Shown piece after piece: positions 24,099 through 32,666 of a DNA stretch of 34,954 nucleotides. Under the pieces are notes generated by a model. The model searched no databases. It saw only the letters and a program-made list of their open reading frames with translations, and was not told where the DNA came from. Positions within the stretch are counted from its first letter, which is position 1, and every line of letters begins with the position of its first letter. The stretch is from positions 1 through 34,954 of the forward strand of contig NZ_RHOW01000023.1 of assembly GCF_003946215.1 (NCBI RefSeq). The letters are read 5' to 3'. Source of the stretch: Lapidilactobacillus mulanensis (GTDB lineage Bacteria; Bacillota; Bacilli; Lactobacillales; Lactobacillaceae). The translations under genes were made by a program, and so were the position numbers.

Positions 24099-25052
24099 TT
24101 AGGGTTTGGTGATTTTTGAAAGTTTCCGTTGATGACGTTTCTGAAACAAGGCGCGAAAATTCAGAGTGATCATCATAACGGCGATAATGATCACGGCGCC
24201 GCCAATGAAATCCATCTGGCCTAAGCGGGTATGAACCAGAAAGACGGCGAAGAAAGTTGCCGACAACGGTTCAAAGGCATCTAGTAAACTGGCGGTTGTG
24301 GGCAAAATATAAATCAAACTCGTTGAGAAGAGAATGAACGCGATCACCGTCCCAATCAGAATGGTGACTAACAAGAGCGCGAAATCACGTAGGCTAACAG
24401 TCACGGATCGTTGCCAGAATGGACCGAAGATATTCAGCACCCCGCCACTGATCAACATCCCCCAACCAGTCACGCTCAAAACACCGAATTTTGGCAAGAG
24501 TTCGCGCGGCATCAGCGAGTTGGTAGCAACACCGATCGCCGAGAGAAAGCCCCAAAATAAAACCGCGGATGGCACCGCCAACTGATTAAAATGGCCGTGG
24601 GTCACGATCAGCAGCATTCCCAGAAATGCCAGCAATAAACCGGCGCCTTCTGTTCGCGTCGGGACTTGGCGTTTGAAAATCAAAAAGTAAAGGGTGATGA
24701 CGAACGGTCCCAAAAATTGCAGAATTGTTGCGATCGGTGCATTGCCATATTCGACTGTTTTGAAATAACAATACTGAACGGGGATCAAACCGAAAAGCGC
24801 GTAGGCAGATAATGTCAGCAACGATTTTTTATCGTGCCAAATTTTCAGGGGTTGTTCGTGCCGCAATTGCGCGAGGACCAGCATGATCAAACCTGCCGCG
24901 ATCATGCGCACTTCGCTGACCCACAAAGGTGTCATCGCCGGATTTAATTTAAACAGCATGCTGACGGTCACGCCGGAGAATCCCCACATGATCGCGGCCG
25001 AGCTCGCCAAGATCGTTCCGATCATAAATCTTTTTCTGTTCACAGCTAACAT
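24099..25052 (-). CDS. EamA/DMT-family transporter
   Basis: A 317-residue protein with ten predicted membrane helices in two EamA halves (first near ASSAAIMWGFSGVTVSMLF, second near LFWGFLSAIGVATNSLM), ending in a basic tail. The glutamate-containing signature of helix 9, LLDAFEPLSATFFAV, is typical of drug/metabolite transporters that export amino acids or metabolites. The substrate is unknown. ATG 25052 follows TTGAGG at a distance of eight bases. It converges with the efflux gene and diverges from copB. Confidence 0.87.
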   Translation of the reverse strand: MLAVNRKRFMIGTILASSAAIMWGFSGVTVSMLFKLNPAMTPLWVSEVRMIAAGLIMLVLAQLRHEQPLKIWHDKKSLLTLSAYALFGLIPVQYCYFKTVEYGNAPIATILQFLGPFVITLYFLIFKRQVPTRTEGAGLLLAFLGMLLIVTHGHFNQLAVPSAVLFWGFLSAIGVATNSLMPRELLPKFGVLSVTGWGMLISGGVLNIFGPFWQRSVTVSLRDFALLLVTILIGTVIAFILFSTSLIYILPTTASLLDAFEPLSATFFAVFLVHTRLGQMDFIGGAVIIIAVMMITLNFRALFQKRHQRKLSKITKP

Positions 25053-25221
25053 TATTCACGCCTCAAGAAGTTGTTGTTTTGAATCGTCTAGAGTTTAGTT
25101 TAGCGATTTTTGATAAAAAAATAAATAGGCAGTGTCAGAAAATATTGATCTTGAGTGCCGTTGATTGCAAATCAGACGGCAACCGATCGAGAGCTGCCGA
25201 AAAAAGTAGTGAGTTAATTTC

Positions 25222-25251
25222 TTGACAAACTTATGTTTACAAATGTAAACT
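25222..25251 (+). promoter_or_regulatory. copB promoter with a cop box
   Basis: TTGACA (25222-25227) and a weak TAAACT -10 (25246-25251). Between them the sequence TACAAATGTA (25238-25247) is a perfect match to the CopY operator TACAnnTGTA of lactic acid bacteria. Copper-relieved repression is expected, though no copY gene is in the window. Confidence 0.82.
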
Positions 25252-25319
25252 TAACTCATCAACAAGATTCCTGAACTTTTTCGAAGCTGAAAAAATTGGG
25301 TAGATGGGGAGCACACAAA

Positions 25320-27386
25320 ATGAAGATGGACAGCAAAGAAACCACTCACGAGCACCAAGGAATGGATCACATGAACATGAGTGATCAGCATAGTATGAAC
25401 GATGATCACGGCAATGGCGGTCATATGATGCATATGGGCGATATGAAGAAGAAATTTTGGATCTCGTTAATTTTAATGATCCCCATTTTATTATTCTCAC
25501 CGATGATGGGCATCCAATTACCGTTCATGGTCACTTTTCCAGGTTCAGAATGGATCGTTCTCATTGCAGCTACGGTGATTTTTTTCTACGGTGGGATGCC
25601 ATTCTTCACCGGCGCATGGTCTGAGTTGAAGGCGCGCAAACCGGCGATGATGACCTTGATCACGTTAGGAACTGGCGTCGCGTATATTTATAGCCTGTAC
25701 GCATTCGTCGTCAACAATTTCGGTAGCCATAGCATGCACGTGATGGATTTCTTCTCGGAGGAAGCCACGCTGATCGTAATCATGTTGCTGGGACATTGGC
25801 TGGAAATGAACGCCATCATGAATGCCGGCAACGCGCTAGAAAAAATGGCGCAATTATTACCCGGTGAAGCACACGTTAAATCAGAAAATGGCGATGTGAT
25901 CGACAAGCCGCTCGCAGAAGTCCAAGTTGGTGAGACGGTCATCGTCCGTGGTGGTGAATCAATTCCCACCGATGGTAAAATCATTGCGGGGCAGAGTTCG
26001 GTCAACGAATCTTTAGTAACCGGTGAAGCGAAGGCCATCAAAAAAGTCGCTGGCGAAAAGGTGATCGGTGGATCGATCAATGGCGATGGTGCTTTAACAA
26101 TCGAAGTCACTGGTACCGGTGAGAGCGGCTATTTAGCCCAAGTCATGCAATTAGTTCAAAAAGCGCAACAAGACAAATCAAAAACTGAAACACTGGCGGA
26201 TCGAGTTGCGGGCTGGTTATTCTATGCGGCACTTGGTTTCGGGATCCTTGCGTTTGTTTTCTGGTGGATCAATGCCGATTTGGCAACCGCGTTATCGCGC
26301 ATGGTTACCGTCCTCGTGATTGCTTGCCCGCACGCACTTGGTGTGGCGATCCCATTAGTTGTTGCACGTAGTACCTCGATTGCAGCAGCGAATGGCTTGT
26401 TGATCCAACAACGGGATGCGATTGAAAAAGCGAAACATATTTCCCACGTGCTTTTGGATAAAACCGGGACGTTAACAGAAGGCGAATTCACACTGAACAC
26501 CGTTAAAAGTTTAACGGACACATTATCCGATGATGAGGCGCTGAGTCTGATTGCCGGAATGGAACAACACAGCAGCCATCCAATTGCCACCGGTATTTTA
26601 ACGGGTGCTAAGGAACGAAAAGTTAAAATTTCTGCTGCCGAAAATGTGGAGACGATCAAAGGCGTTGGTTTGAGCGGCGACATTGAGGGTAAATCCTATC
26701 AAATTGTCACAGCTGCATTTTTGAACAAGCAAAATATCGAATTCGATAAAGATCAATATGATCAACTCGCACAACAAGGCAATAGTGTCAGCTATTTAGT
26801 TAGCAACGATCAGGCACTGGCAATTTTGGCAGTTGGGGATCAAATTAAACCCGAAGCGAAAAAATTCATTACCGATTTGAAATCGATGGGAATCACCCCC
26901 GTCATGTTGACCGGTGATAATCAACAAACCGCTCAAAAAGTCGCAAACTCATTAGGAATCACCGAATTCAAAGGTCAGTTGTTACCAGAAGACAAAGAAA
27001 AAGTTGTCCGCGAATATCAAGCTAAAGGCAACGACGTGATGATGGTCGGCGACGGCGTCAATGACGCGCCTGCATTAGTTCGGGCCAACATTGGTGTGGC
27101 AATCGGTGCCGGTACCGATGTCGCCATCGATTCGGCCGATGTCGTGTTAGTGCACAGTGATCCTGCTGATGTGGTCAACTTCTTGAAGCTGTCGAAAGCA
27201 ACCAATCGCAAAATGATCGAAAATTTGTGGTGGGGTGCAGGCTATAATGTGATCACAATTCCGTTGGCGGCGGGAATTTTAGCGCCGCTCGGATTTGTGC
27301 TCAACCCAGCAGTCGGCGCGGCGGTCATGTCGTTGTCAACAATCATCGTGGCGCTAAATGCGATGACCTTGCGATTGAAAAAATAA
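25320..27386 (+). CDS. copB: CopB-type copper-translocating P-type ATPase
   Basis: A 688-residue P1B-type ATPase. The N-terminus (1-45) is a His/Met-rich metal-binding tail without CXXC, as in CopB of Enterococcus. Then come eight membrane helices, the actuator motif (S)LVTGEA, the CPH ion-binding motif (IACPHALGVA) that marks this subgroup, the phosphorylation site DKTGTLTEG, the HP motif in SSHPIA and the hinge GDGVNDAPAL. It exports copper or silver. GGGGAG (25306-25311) sits 8 nt before ATG 25320; the longer frame from 25296 is rejected. The partners copY, copA and copZ are absent here. Confidence 0.92.
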   Translation: MKMDSKETTHEHQGMDHMNMSDQHSMNDDHGNGGHMMHMGDMKKKFWISLILMIPILLFSPMMGIQLPFMVTFPGSEWIVLIAATVIFFYGGMPFFTGAWSELKARKPAMMTLITLGTGVAYIYSLYAFVVNNFGSHSMHVMDFFSEEATLIVIMLLGHWLEMNAIMNAGNALEKMAQLLPGEAHVKSENGDVIDKPLAEVQVGETVIVRGGESIPTDGKIIAGQSSVNESLVTGEAKAIKKVAGEKVIGGSINGDGALTIEVTGTGESGYLAQVMQLVQKAQQDKSKTETLADRVAGWLFYAALGFGILAFVFWWINADLATALSRMVTVLVIACPHALGVAIPLVVARSTSIAAANGLLIQQRDAIEKAKHISHVLLDKTGTLTEGEFTLNTVKSLTDTLSDDEALSLIAGMEQHSSHPIATGILTGAKERKVKISAAENVETIKGVGLSGDIEGKSYQIVTAAFLNKQNIEFDKDQYDQLAQQGNSVSYLVSNDQALAILAVGDQIKPEAKKFITDLKSMGITPVMLTGDNQQTAQKVANSLGITEFKGQLLPEDKEKVVREYQAKGNDVMMVGDGVNDAPALVRANIGVAIGAGTDVAIDSADVVLVHSDPADVVNFLKLSKATNRKMIENLWWGAGYNVITIPLAAGILAPLGFVLNPAVGAAVMSLSTIIVALNAMTLRLKK

Positions 27387-27432
27387 GAATTAGTTGGTCT
27401 TGAAGGCTTTGTTTGCTTGAGGTAGGATTTAA

Positions 27433-27545
27433 TTTGGTTCCGTCAGAACGCTACAGAAAAATGTTGCGCCTCGCTGTGGGGATGACTTCAAGCCTTTTGA
27501 AAACCGCAAAAGTCTTGAAGATCACCCTTGTTCTAGCAGGACTTG
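27433..27545 (-). repeat. Truncated three-hairpin element (H3 and 3' part only)
   Basis: On the minus strand a hairpin with CTTCAAG-a-CTTTTG / CAAAAG-g-CTTGAAG and loop CGGTTTT (27500-27506) is followed by the closing motif TCCCCACAGC and, after a diverged stretch, CGGAACC. These are H3, the closing stem and the 3' module of type B copies. H1, H2 and the first arm are not recognisable. The 236 bp to the next element contain no gene I can support. Confidence 0.55.
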
Positions 27546-27781
27546 GGTTTAGTAGATGACTGCATTATTGCGCAACTTATCCGAGAACATTTAAGAAATC
27601 ATTTGGTCCCGCAAGAACAATTTCACTGCGAGTCGCAACTTTTTCTTCCGCGTTCTGACTCATCTTGGCAGTTTTATAGTGCTGGCTCTGGTCAACGTCT
27701 AGTCCTGTGCGACTGATTTTAAGCGCAACTTTAATTTCTAGAGGACGAAAGGCGGACTTGATCATCACACAAACTTTTTCG

Positions 27782-28080
27782 TTCAACTATTCAAAGTAAA
27801 GGCAACAATGTTAATCAAGTTTGAGGAACCCTGTTATTCCAATCCTAGCCTAAACAAAATAAGTTTAGGTAGAAGTTGCGGAAGAAAATAGTGGGGTTGC
27901 AGTGGTAATTTTGTTAATGAGCGGGTTTTGCGAATTTACAAAATGGGAAAATATGAGATCCGGCGTTTTTCCGGAGCTCACATTTTAGGCGGAAGAATTT
28001 CCGGTCTTTGGAAATCCTGCAGCCGTCCCCACAGCAACCTCCCACTATTTTCTGGAGCAACTTCTGCCGAAGGTAGGCCA
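27782..28080 (+). repeat. Three-hairpin palindromic element, copy 5 (type A leader, type B interior)
   Basis: The leader (27782-27867) matches copies 1 and 4, the interior hairpins match type B, and the outer stem (GGTAGAAGTTGC at 27868-27879 with GCAACTTCTGCC at 28057-28068, plus AAAATAGTGGG/CCCACTATTTT) is its own sequence. H1 is ATTTTGTTAAT/ATTTACAAAAT, H2 TGAGATCCGG/CCGGAGCTCA with loop CGTTTTT, H3 ATTTCC/GGAAAT with loop GGTCTTT. It ends at CGAAGGTAG. Confidence 0.78.
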
Positions 28081-28164
28081 AATTTGACAATTAACTTTTA
28101 GTTAGCAAAAATCTTAACAATTTAATTCATACGTTATCCTGAATAAAATAAGTTAAAAAACAAG

Positions 28165-28202
28165 TAGCAGAATTGGCGAGCAGGCTGAATTCTGCTATTT
28201 TT
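28165..28202 (+). terminator. Intrinsic terminator upstream of nrdD
   Basis: TAGCAGAATT (28165-28174) pairs perfectly with AATTCTGCTA (28188-28197), followed by TTTTTG. It insulates nrdD from transcription entering through the repeat element. Confidence 0.75.
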
Positions 28203-28206
28203 GTTT

Positions 28207-28222
28207 ATACAACATCTTGTAT
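28207..28222 (+). promoter_or_regulatory. NrdR-like box at the nrdD promoter
   Basis: ATACAACATCTTGTAT is a 16-bp inverted repeat that fits the NrdR-box layout (C-w-A--AT--T-w-G core). Its right half overlaps a possible -35 TTGTAT (28217-28222) with CATGAT 17 bp downstream. A weaker match, CAATATCTGC, begins at 28251, about 41 bp or four helical turns on. Confidence 0.6.
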
Positions 28223-28335
28223 TAATTGATAGTTTTCCGCATGATATCCACAATATCTGCTTCTTGTACCTCTTGCTTATTGCCTGCCCACCCGTTATTA
28301 TTAGTATTAAGAAACATGATGAAGAGGTAGTTGTG

Positions 28336-30558
28336 ATGCAAGAATTGAAGACGAATTCAGTTGAAACAGCGGTACAGATCAACGTGATCAAGCGTGATGG
28401 CCGGATCATGAATTTCGATCCAAGTAAAATTGCGCAAGCCATGCAAAAAGCAGCGGACAAAGAAAATAGCAATGATGATCTTGATGCGAGAACATCAGGT
28501 GAATTGCAGTCTGTGCTAGATGATGTGCTTGCAGAAATTGCCGATCGCTTCCCAGAGAATATTAAAATTTATGAGATCCAGAGCATTGTTGAGCATACAA
28601 TGTTGGATCATCATTTGTATCAAATCGCTCAAGACTATATTAATTATCGGACTGAGCGTGATTTCGAGCGCAGTCAGGCCACCGATATTAATTTTACGAT
28701 TCAAAAATTATTGAAACATGACGCAACGGTTGTTAATGAGAACGCCAATAAAGATAGCAAGGTTTTCAATACGCAACGCGATTTAACAGCCGGGACGGTT
28801 GCTAAGGCAATGGGTTTGAAAATGTTGCCACCCAAGGTTGCTAATGCACATTTAAAGGGTGAGATTCATTGGCATGACTTGGATTACCAACCATACAGTC
28901 CGATGACGAATTGCTGTTTGATCGACTTTAAGGAAATGTTGACGAATGGTTTCAAAATTGGCAACGCGGATGTTGAGCCGCCGCATTCTATTCAGACGGC
29001 GACTGCACAAATGGCGCAGATCATCGCCAATGTGGCTTCTAGTCAGTATGGTGGCTGTTCTGCAGACCGTGTCGATGAATTATTGGCACCTTTTGCCGAG
29101 AAAAATTTAGCTAAGCATGAATCTGAAGCTGCCGAATGGATCGATGAACCTGAACGTCGCAAAGAGTATGCGATCAAACGGACTAAAAAAGACATTTACG
29201 ACGCGATGCAGGCACTTGAATACGAGATCAATACTTTATACTCATCTCAAGGTCAAACGCCATTTACGACGCTTGGATTCGGTTTAGGGTCAAGTTGGAT
29301 CGAACGCGAGATCCAGAAGTCGATTTTGAAGATCCGGATCCAAGGTTTAGGCAAAGAACACCGGACCGCTATTTTCCCTAAACTGGTTTTCGCATTGAAA
29401 CGCGGATTGAACTTGAATCCAGAGGATCCTAATTATGATGTCAAGCAATTGGCAATCGAATGTGCGACGAAGCGGATGTATCCCGACGTCTTAAGCTATG
29501 ACAAATTGATCGATCTGACTGGCTCGTTCAAAGCACCGATGGGTTGTCGTAGTTTCTTACAAGGCTGGAAAGATCCCGAGACCGGCAAAGAAGTTAATTC
29601 TGGCCGGATGAATTTAGGCGTTGTTACGCTGAATTTACCACGGATCGCGATGGAATCTGCAGGTGATCAAGATAAATTCTGGCAGATCCTGGAAGAACGT
29701 TTGGGCGTCTGTAAAGAAGCGCTGATTTTCAAAGTTAATCGTGCGAAACAATCTTTGCCAACTAATGCGCCAATATTGTATCAGTATGGTGCGTTCGGCA
29801 AACGTTTGAATGAGAATGATCCTGTTGATGAATTGTTCAAGAACAGCCGTGCAACTGTTTCACTTGGCTACATTGGCTTGTATGAAGTCGGTACGGTTTT
29901 CTTCGGTCCAACTTGGGAACACGATCCAGAAGCTAAACAATTTACGATCAACGTGGTCAAGGCTTTGTACGATCATTGTGTCGATTGGGAAAAAGAATAT
30001 GGCTACCACTTTAGCGTTTACAGCACGCCATCTGAAAGTTTGACCGATCGTTTCTGTCGCTTGGATACACAGAAGTTCGGCAAAGTGAAGGATATTACTG
30101 ACAAGGAATATTATACGAACAGTTTCCACTATGATGTGCGTAAGAATCCAACACCGTTTGAAAAGTTAGATTTCGAAAAAGATTATCCTAAATATTGTTC
30201 GGGTGGCTTTATTCATTATTGCGAATATCCGAACCTGAAACAGAATCCGAAAGCCTTAGAGGCCGTTTGGGATTATGCATATGATCGCATTGGCTATTTG
30301 GGAACCAACACGCCGATCGACCAATGTTTCAAGTGTGGCTTCAAGGGTGAGTTCGTGCCCACTGAGAAGGGCTTTAAGTGCCCACAATGTGGTAATAGTG
30401 ACCCTGCAAGTTGTGATGTAGTTAAGCGGACTTGTGGCTACTTAGGTAATCCTAATCAGCGACCAATGGTTCACGGCCGCCACGAAGAAATTATCCACCG
30501 CGTTAAGCATATGAGCTTTAGCAATAATCAAGTTGCTAATGAGAATCGCAACGAATAA
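28336..30558 (+). CDS. nrdD: Anaerobic (class III) ribonucleoside-triphosphate reductase
   Basis: A 740-residue oxygen-sensitive glycyl-radical enzyme that makes dNTPs from NTPs. An N-terminal ATP-cone regulates activity (INVIKRDGRIMNFDPSKI onward, residues about 15-105). The C-terminal region has the zinc-binding pairs CFKCGF and CPQCGN and the radical site in RTCGYLGN, with the glycine at about 701. The start ATG 28336 follows AGAGG (28323-28327); the frame is open upstream to 28201, but that part lies in the promoter. NrdG follows 21 nt later. Regulation by NrdR is likely from the box at 28207. Confidence 0.95.
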   Translation: MQELKTNSVETAVQINVIKRDGRIMNFDPSKIAQAMQKAADKENSNDDLDARTSGELQSVLDDVLAEIADRFPENIKIYEIQSIVEHTMLDHHLYQIAQDYINYRTERDFERSQATDINFTIQKLLKHDATVVNENANKDSKVFNTQRDLTAGTVAKAMGLKMLPPKVANAHLKGEIHWHDLDYQPYSPMTNCCLIDFKEMLTNGFKIGNADVEPPHSIQTATAQMAQIIANVASSQYGGCSADRVDELLAPFAEKNLAKHESEAAEWIDEPERRKEYAIKRTKKDIYDAMQALEYEINTLYSSQGQTPFTTLGFGLGSSWIEREIQKSILKIRIQGLGKEHRTAIFPKLVFALKRGLNLNPEDPNYDVKQLAIECATKRMYPDVLSYDKLIDLTGSFKAPMGCRSFLQGWKDPETGKEVNSGRMNLGVVTLNLPRIAMESAGDQDKFWQILEERLGVCKEALIFKVNRAKQSLPTNAPILYQYGAFGKRLNENDPVDELFKNSRATVSLGYIGLYEVGTVFFGPTWEHDPEAKQFTINVVKALYDHCVDWEKEYGYHFSVYSTPSESLTDRFCRLDTQKFGKVKDITDKEYYTNSFHYDVRKNPTPFEKLDFEKDYPKYCSGGFIHYCEYPNLKQNPKALEAVWDYAYDRIGYLGTNTPIDQCFKCGFKGEFVPTEKGFKCPQCGNSDPASCDVVKRTCGYLGNPNQRPMVHGRHEEIIHRVKHMSFSNNQVANENRNE

Positions 30559-30579
30559 CCTAGTCAATTAAAGAAACGA

Positions 30580-31173
30580 GTGATCCATTTGCCGACAGAA
30601 AATATTAAGTTACCAAAAAATCCCCAACCCGGCGAATGGCGGTCGGAAGATTTAAGTCAGAAATATATTGCCAGTTACAAACCTTTTAACTTTGTTGACG
30701 GTGAGGGTGTGCGTTGCAGCTTGTATGTATCTGGTTGCCGTTTTGCCTGTCCAGGTTGTTACAATGCAGCCGCACAGAATTTTCGTTATGGTAAGCCTTA
30801 TACGGATGAATTGCAGGAGCAGATTCTTGACGATCTCAGCCAATCTTATGTGCAAGGATTGACGCTATTAGGTGGCGAGCCGTTTGTTAATACGCAAGTT
30901 TGCCTGCAGTTGGTGGACGCATTGCGTGCGCGCTTCGGTCACACGAAAGATGTCTGGTCTTGGACTGGTTATACTTGGGATGAACTGATGCAAGAAACGC
31001 CCGACAAGTTAGAACTCCTCAGCAAGATCGATATTCTAGTCGACGGCCGTTTCCTCCTAGCAAAAAAAGATTTAACACTACAATTTCGCGGAAGTAGCAA
31101 CCAACGCATTATTGATGTTCAAAAATCACTCGCAACGGGTGAAGTCGTTATCTGGGATAAATTAGTTAAATAA
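30580..31173 (+). CDS. nrdG: Anaerobic ribonucleotide reductase-activating protein
   Basis: A 197-residue radical-SAM enzyme that puts the glycyl radical on NrdD. The CX3CX2C cluster motif is C-RFA-C-PG-C in VSGCRFACPGCYN; TLLGGEPF is the GGE motif for SAM binding. The N-terminal extension before FNFVDGEGVRCS is normal for lactobacilli. The start is not sharp: GTG 30580 and TTG 30589 are both preceded only by weak purine-rich sites. It is in operon with nrdD and ended by a terminator at 31186. Confidence 0.93.
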   Translation: MIHLPTENIKLPKNPQPGEWRSEDLSQKYIASYKPFNFVDGEGVRCSLYVSGCRFACPGCYNAAAQNFRYGKPYTDELQEQILDDLSQSYVQGLTLLGGEPFVNTQVCLQLVDALRARFGHTKDVWSWTGYTWDELMQETPDKLELLSKIDILVDGRFLLAKKDLTLQFRGSSNQRIIDVQKSLATGEVVIWDKLVK

Positions 31174-31185
31174 AATGCTACAAAT

Positions 31186-31218
31186 AAAAACACGATGTCA
31201 TTTGACATCGTGTTTTTT
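31186..31218. terminator. Bidirectional terminator after nrdG
   Basis: AAAACACGATGTCA (from 31187) pairs with TGACATCGTGTTTT (31203-31216) around a tiny TT loop, with A and T runs on each side, so it serves nrdG rightward and the small membrane-protein gene leftward. Confidence 0.92.
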
Positions 31219-31219
31219 G

Positions 31220-31522
31220 CTATCTATTTATGGTTGAGGCGGTTTTAATAAGCGCTTGATATTTTTTAAATTCAGATCTGGGCATCAAGTAAACCGCCCG
31301 ATTATCCAAATTGCGAATACGATATTGATGGCTGAATAAATGGATTGTGACGCCAACAATCATCATGATCAATCCGGCACCGTAAAGTGTGAGAATCGGA
31401 ATTCCGGCGAGGACCAAGGTGGATTCCAAAGCAGTGAAAGTGTGCTTAAGTTGCGGCAAGTTGCCATTGGTATCACGCAATTCTTCTAAATCTGTCAGGA
31501 TAATGGGTTGCATATTTTCCAT
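31220..31522 (-). CDS. Small membrane protein of unknown function
   Basis: A 100-residue protein. Residues about 35-65 (TLVLAGIPILTLYGAGLIMM and VGVTIHLF) form one long or two short membrane helices; the start is acidic and the end basic (RIRNLDNRAVYLMPRSEFKKY). An AGG site stands 7-8 nt before ATG 31522. I do not recognise a family. It shares a terminator with nrdG and lies downstream of the broken gene at 31570, perhaps once in the same transcript. Confidence 0.65.
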   Translation of the reverse strand: MENMQPIILTDLEELRDTNGNLPQLKHTFTALESTLVLAGIPILTLYGAGLIMMIVGVTIHLFSHQYRIRNLDNRAVYLMPRSEFKKYQALIKTASTINR

Positions 31523-31569
31523 GAGGGAACCTCGGTTCTATGCGAAAAAATTGATAGCTTAAGTGCAAT

Positions 31570-32074
31570 CTAACCAACTGGTGGCATTTCAGAGAGCAAC
31601 TTCGCGTTGATTCTATTGTTGTCAAGAATCAAACGCTCAAGTTTCCCGTCATCTTTTTCTTTGAAAATATCGTGATAAAAGTCAGGAATAGTGTAACTGA
31701 TCTTCTGAGCAGCAGATAAATCTCAACTTCGGGGATCCACAACGCTGGAGCGGGGCGCTTGAGTAGGGAGATGTTGATTTGATAATTTTCAGGCCAGGCA
31801 ATTGTTTTCTCGAGACCGCGATATTTTTTCCCAAGGAACTAAAGACCAGTGCATTGGGGGTCAGCTGCATCGTCAGAATGCTTTCCTGAGGGCCGGCGCC
31901 ATATCTTGTTGTGGTAACTTCGTTATGATTTAGAACTAACAAAACCGGAATATAAATTTCTGCAGCGAGTGCTTGATCAAGTGTTTCTATGCTGAGCGCG
32001 TTCGTAAAAGCACATCCGCGTTTGGTTGATTCTTGCTTTGATTTCTCTAAGTTATTCATGAGTTTATCGAATAT
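31570..32074 (-). pseudogene. Decayed gene with two frameshifts and a lost start codon
   Basis: Three consecutive frames join into one sensible protein of about 165 residues: frame 0 from MNNLEKSKQE to KQLPGLKI (to about 31785), then a -1 frame reading NYQINISLLKRPAPALWIPE and VEIYLL, then another -1 shift to QKISYTIPDFYHDIFKEKDD and on to LLSEMPPVG and stop 31570-31572. Each shift fits one lost base. An AAGGAG site (32083-32088) is 8 nt before an in-frame ATA at 32074-32072, where FDKLMNNLEK would follow; so the start may also have changed from ATG. The next ATG (32059) has no ribosome site. The N-terminal part vaguely recalls SseB-type proteins; I would not name it. Confidence 0.72.
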
Positions 32075-32666
32075 TTTATTATCTCCTTATATTGCAGCCA
32101 TTAGAAGTGAGCTTGAATTTTAATATTGAAGATTGATATTGACAAACAATTTCGTATCAGAAAAAAATAAACAATTTTTTTGAGAATCGATGTATTGATT
32201 GAGTGCCGATTTTCCGATTTAGCTAAGTACAAAATGTATTTATATGTAATTTTTAAATTAGAAAATTAATGTAAGTGAGCCGCAATTTCTTTCATTTCAA
32301 CTGATTGATGGTGTCTAAGACTTGAAAGTTCTAATGTTTGGAGGTTATTTATTCTTCTAATATTTTAGTCATTATTTATATTATCTTGCGTAAATTGACG
32401 ATGATTATTAGCTTTTATTAAAAGCTATTGCAAGAGGAATGATATTTATGAAACCGCTAAAATGAGATAAATATTTATAAATAATCATTTGTTTGCATGA
32501 GATCAGTTCACAATTGTAAAAAAATATTCTCAAAATTTGATACTCGTTTTTTAATTTATCCCTTTACAATGAATTTATTCCATTGGAGAAGCCACAGCCA
32601 ACGGGTAATCCCTATTAATTATCCGATCAGGATGGCAAACAAAAAATTGAATTGGGGGATTCAAAT
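32075..32666. other. AT-rich 590-bp gap upstream of the large surface protein
   Basis: No coding region is evident. A perfect TAGCTTT/AAAAGCTA hairpin lies near 32409-32428 without a T-tract. Near the gene, GCCA-acGGGTAAT (32596 on) can pair with ATTATCC...TGGC (to about 32636) to give a 5'-leader hairpin just before the ribosome site. A TACAAT (near 32564) is a candidate -10 without a convincing -35. Such long AT-rich leaders are common before adhesin genes. Confidence 0.5.

Noticed and set aside
27577-27786. A 69-codon leftward frame between two palindromic elements
   Set aside because: It would start at TTG inside the shared leader module with no ribosome site; composition is protein-like, so it may be a gene fragment, but I cannot support a gene.
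28201-28335. N-terminal extension of nrdD by 45 codons
   Set aside because: This stretch holds the promoter and NrdR-like box, is hydrophobic nonsense for NrdD, and a good ribosome site precedes ATG 28336.
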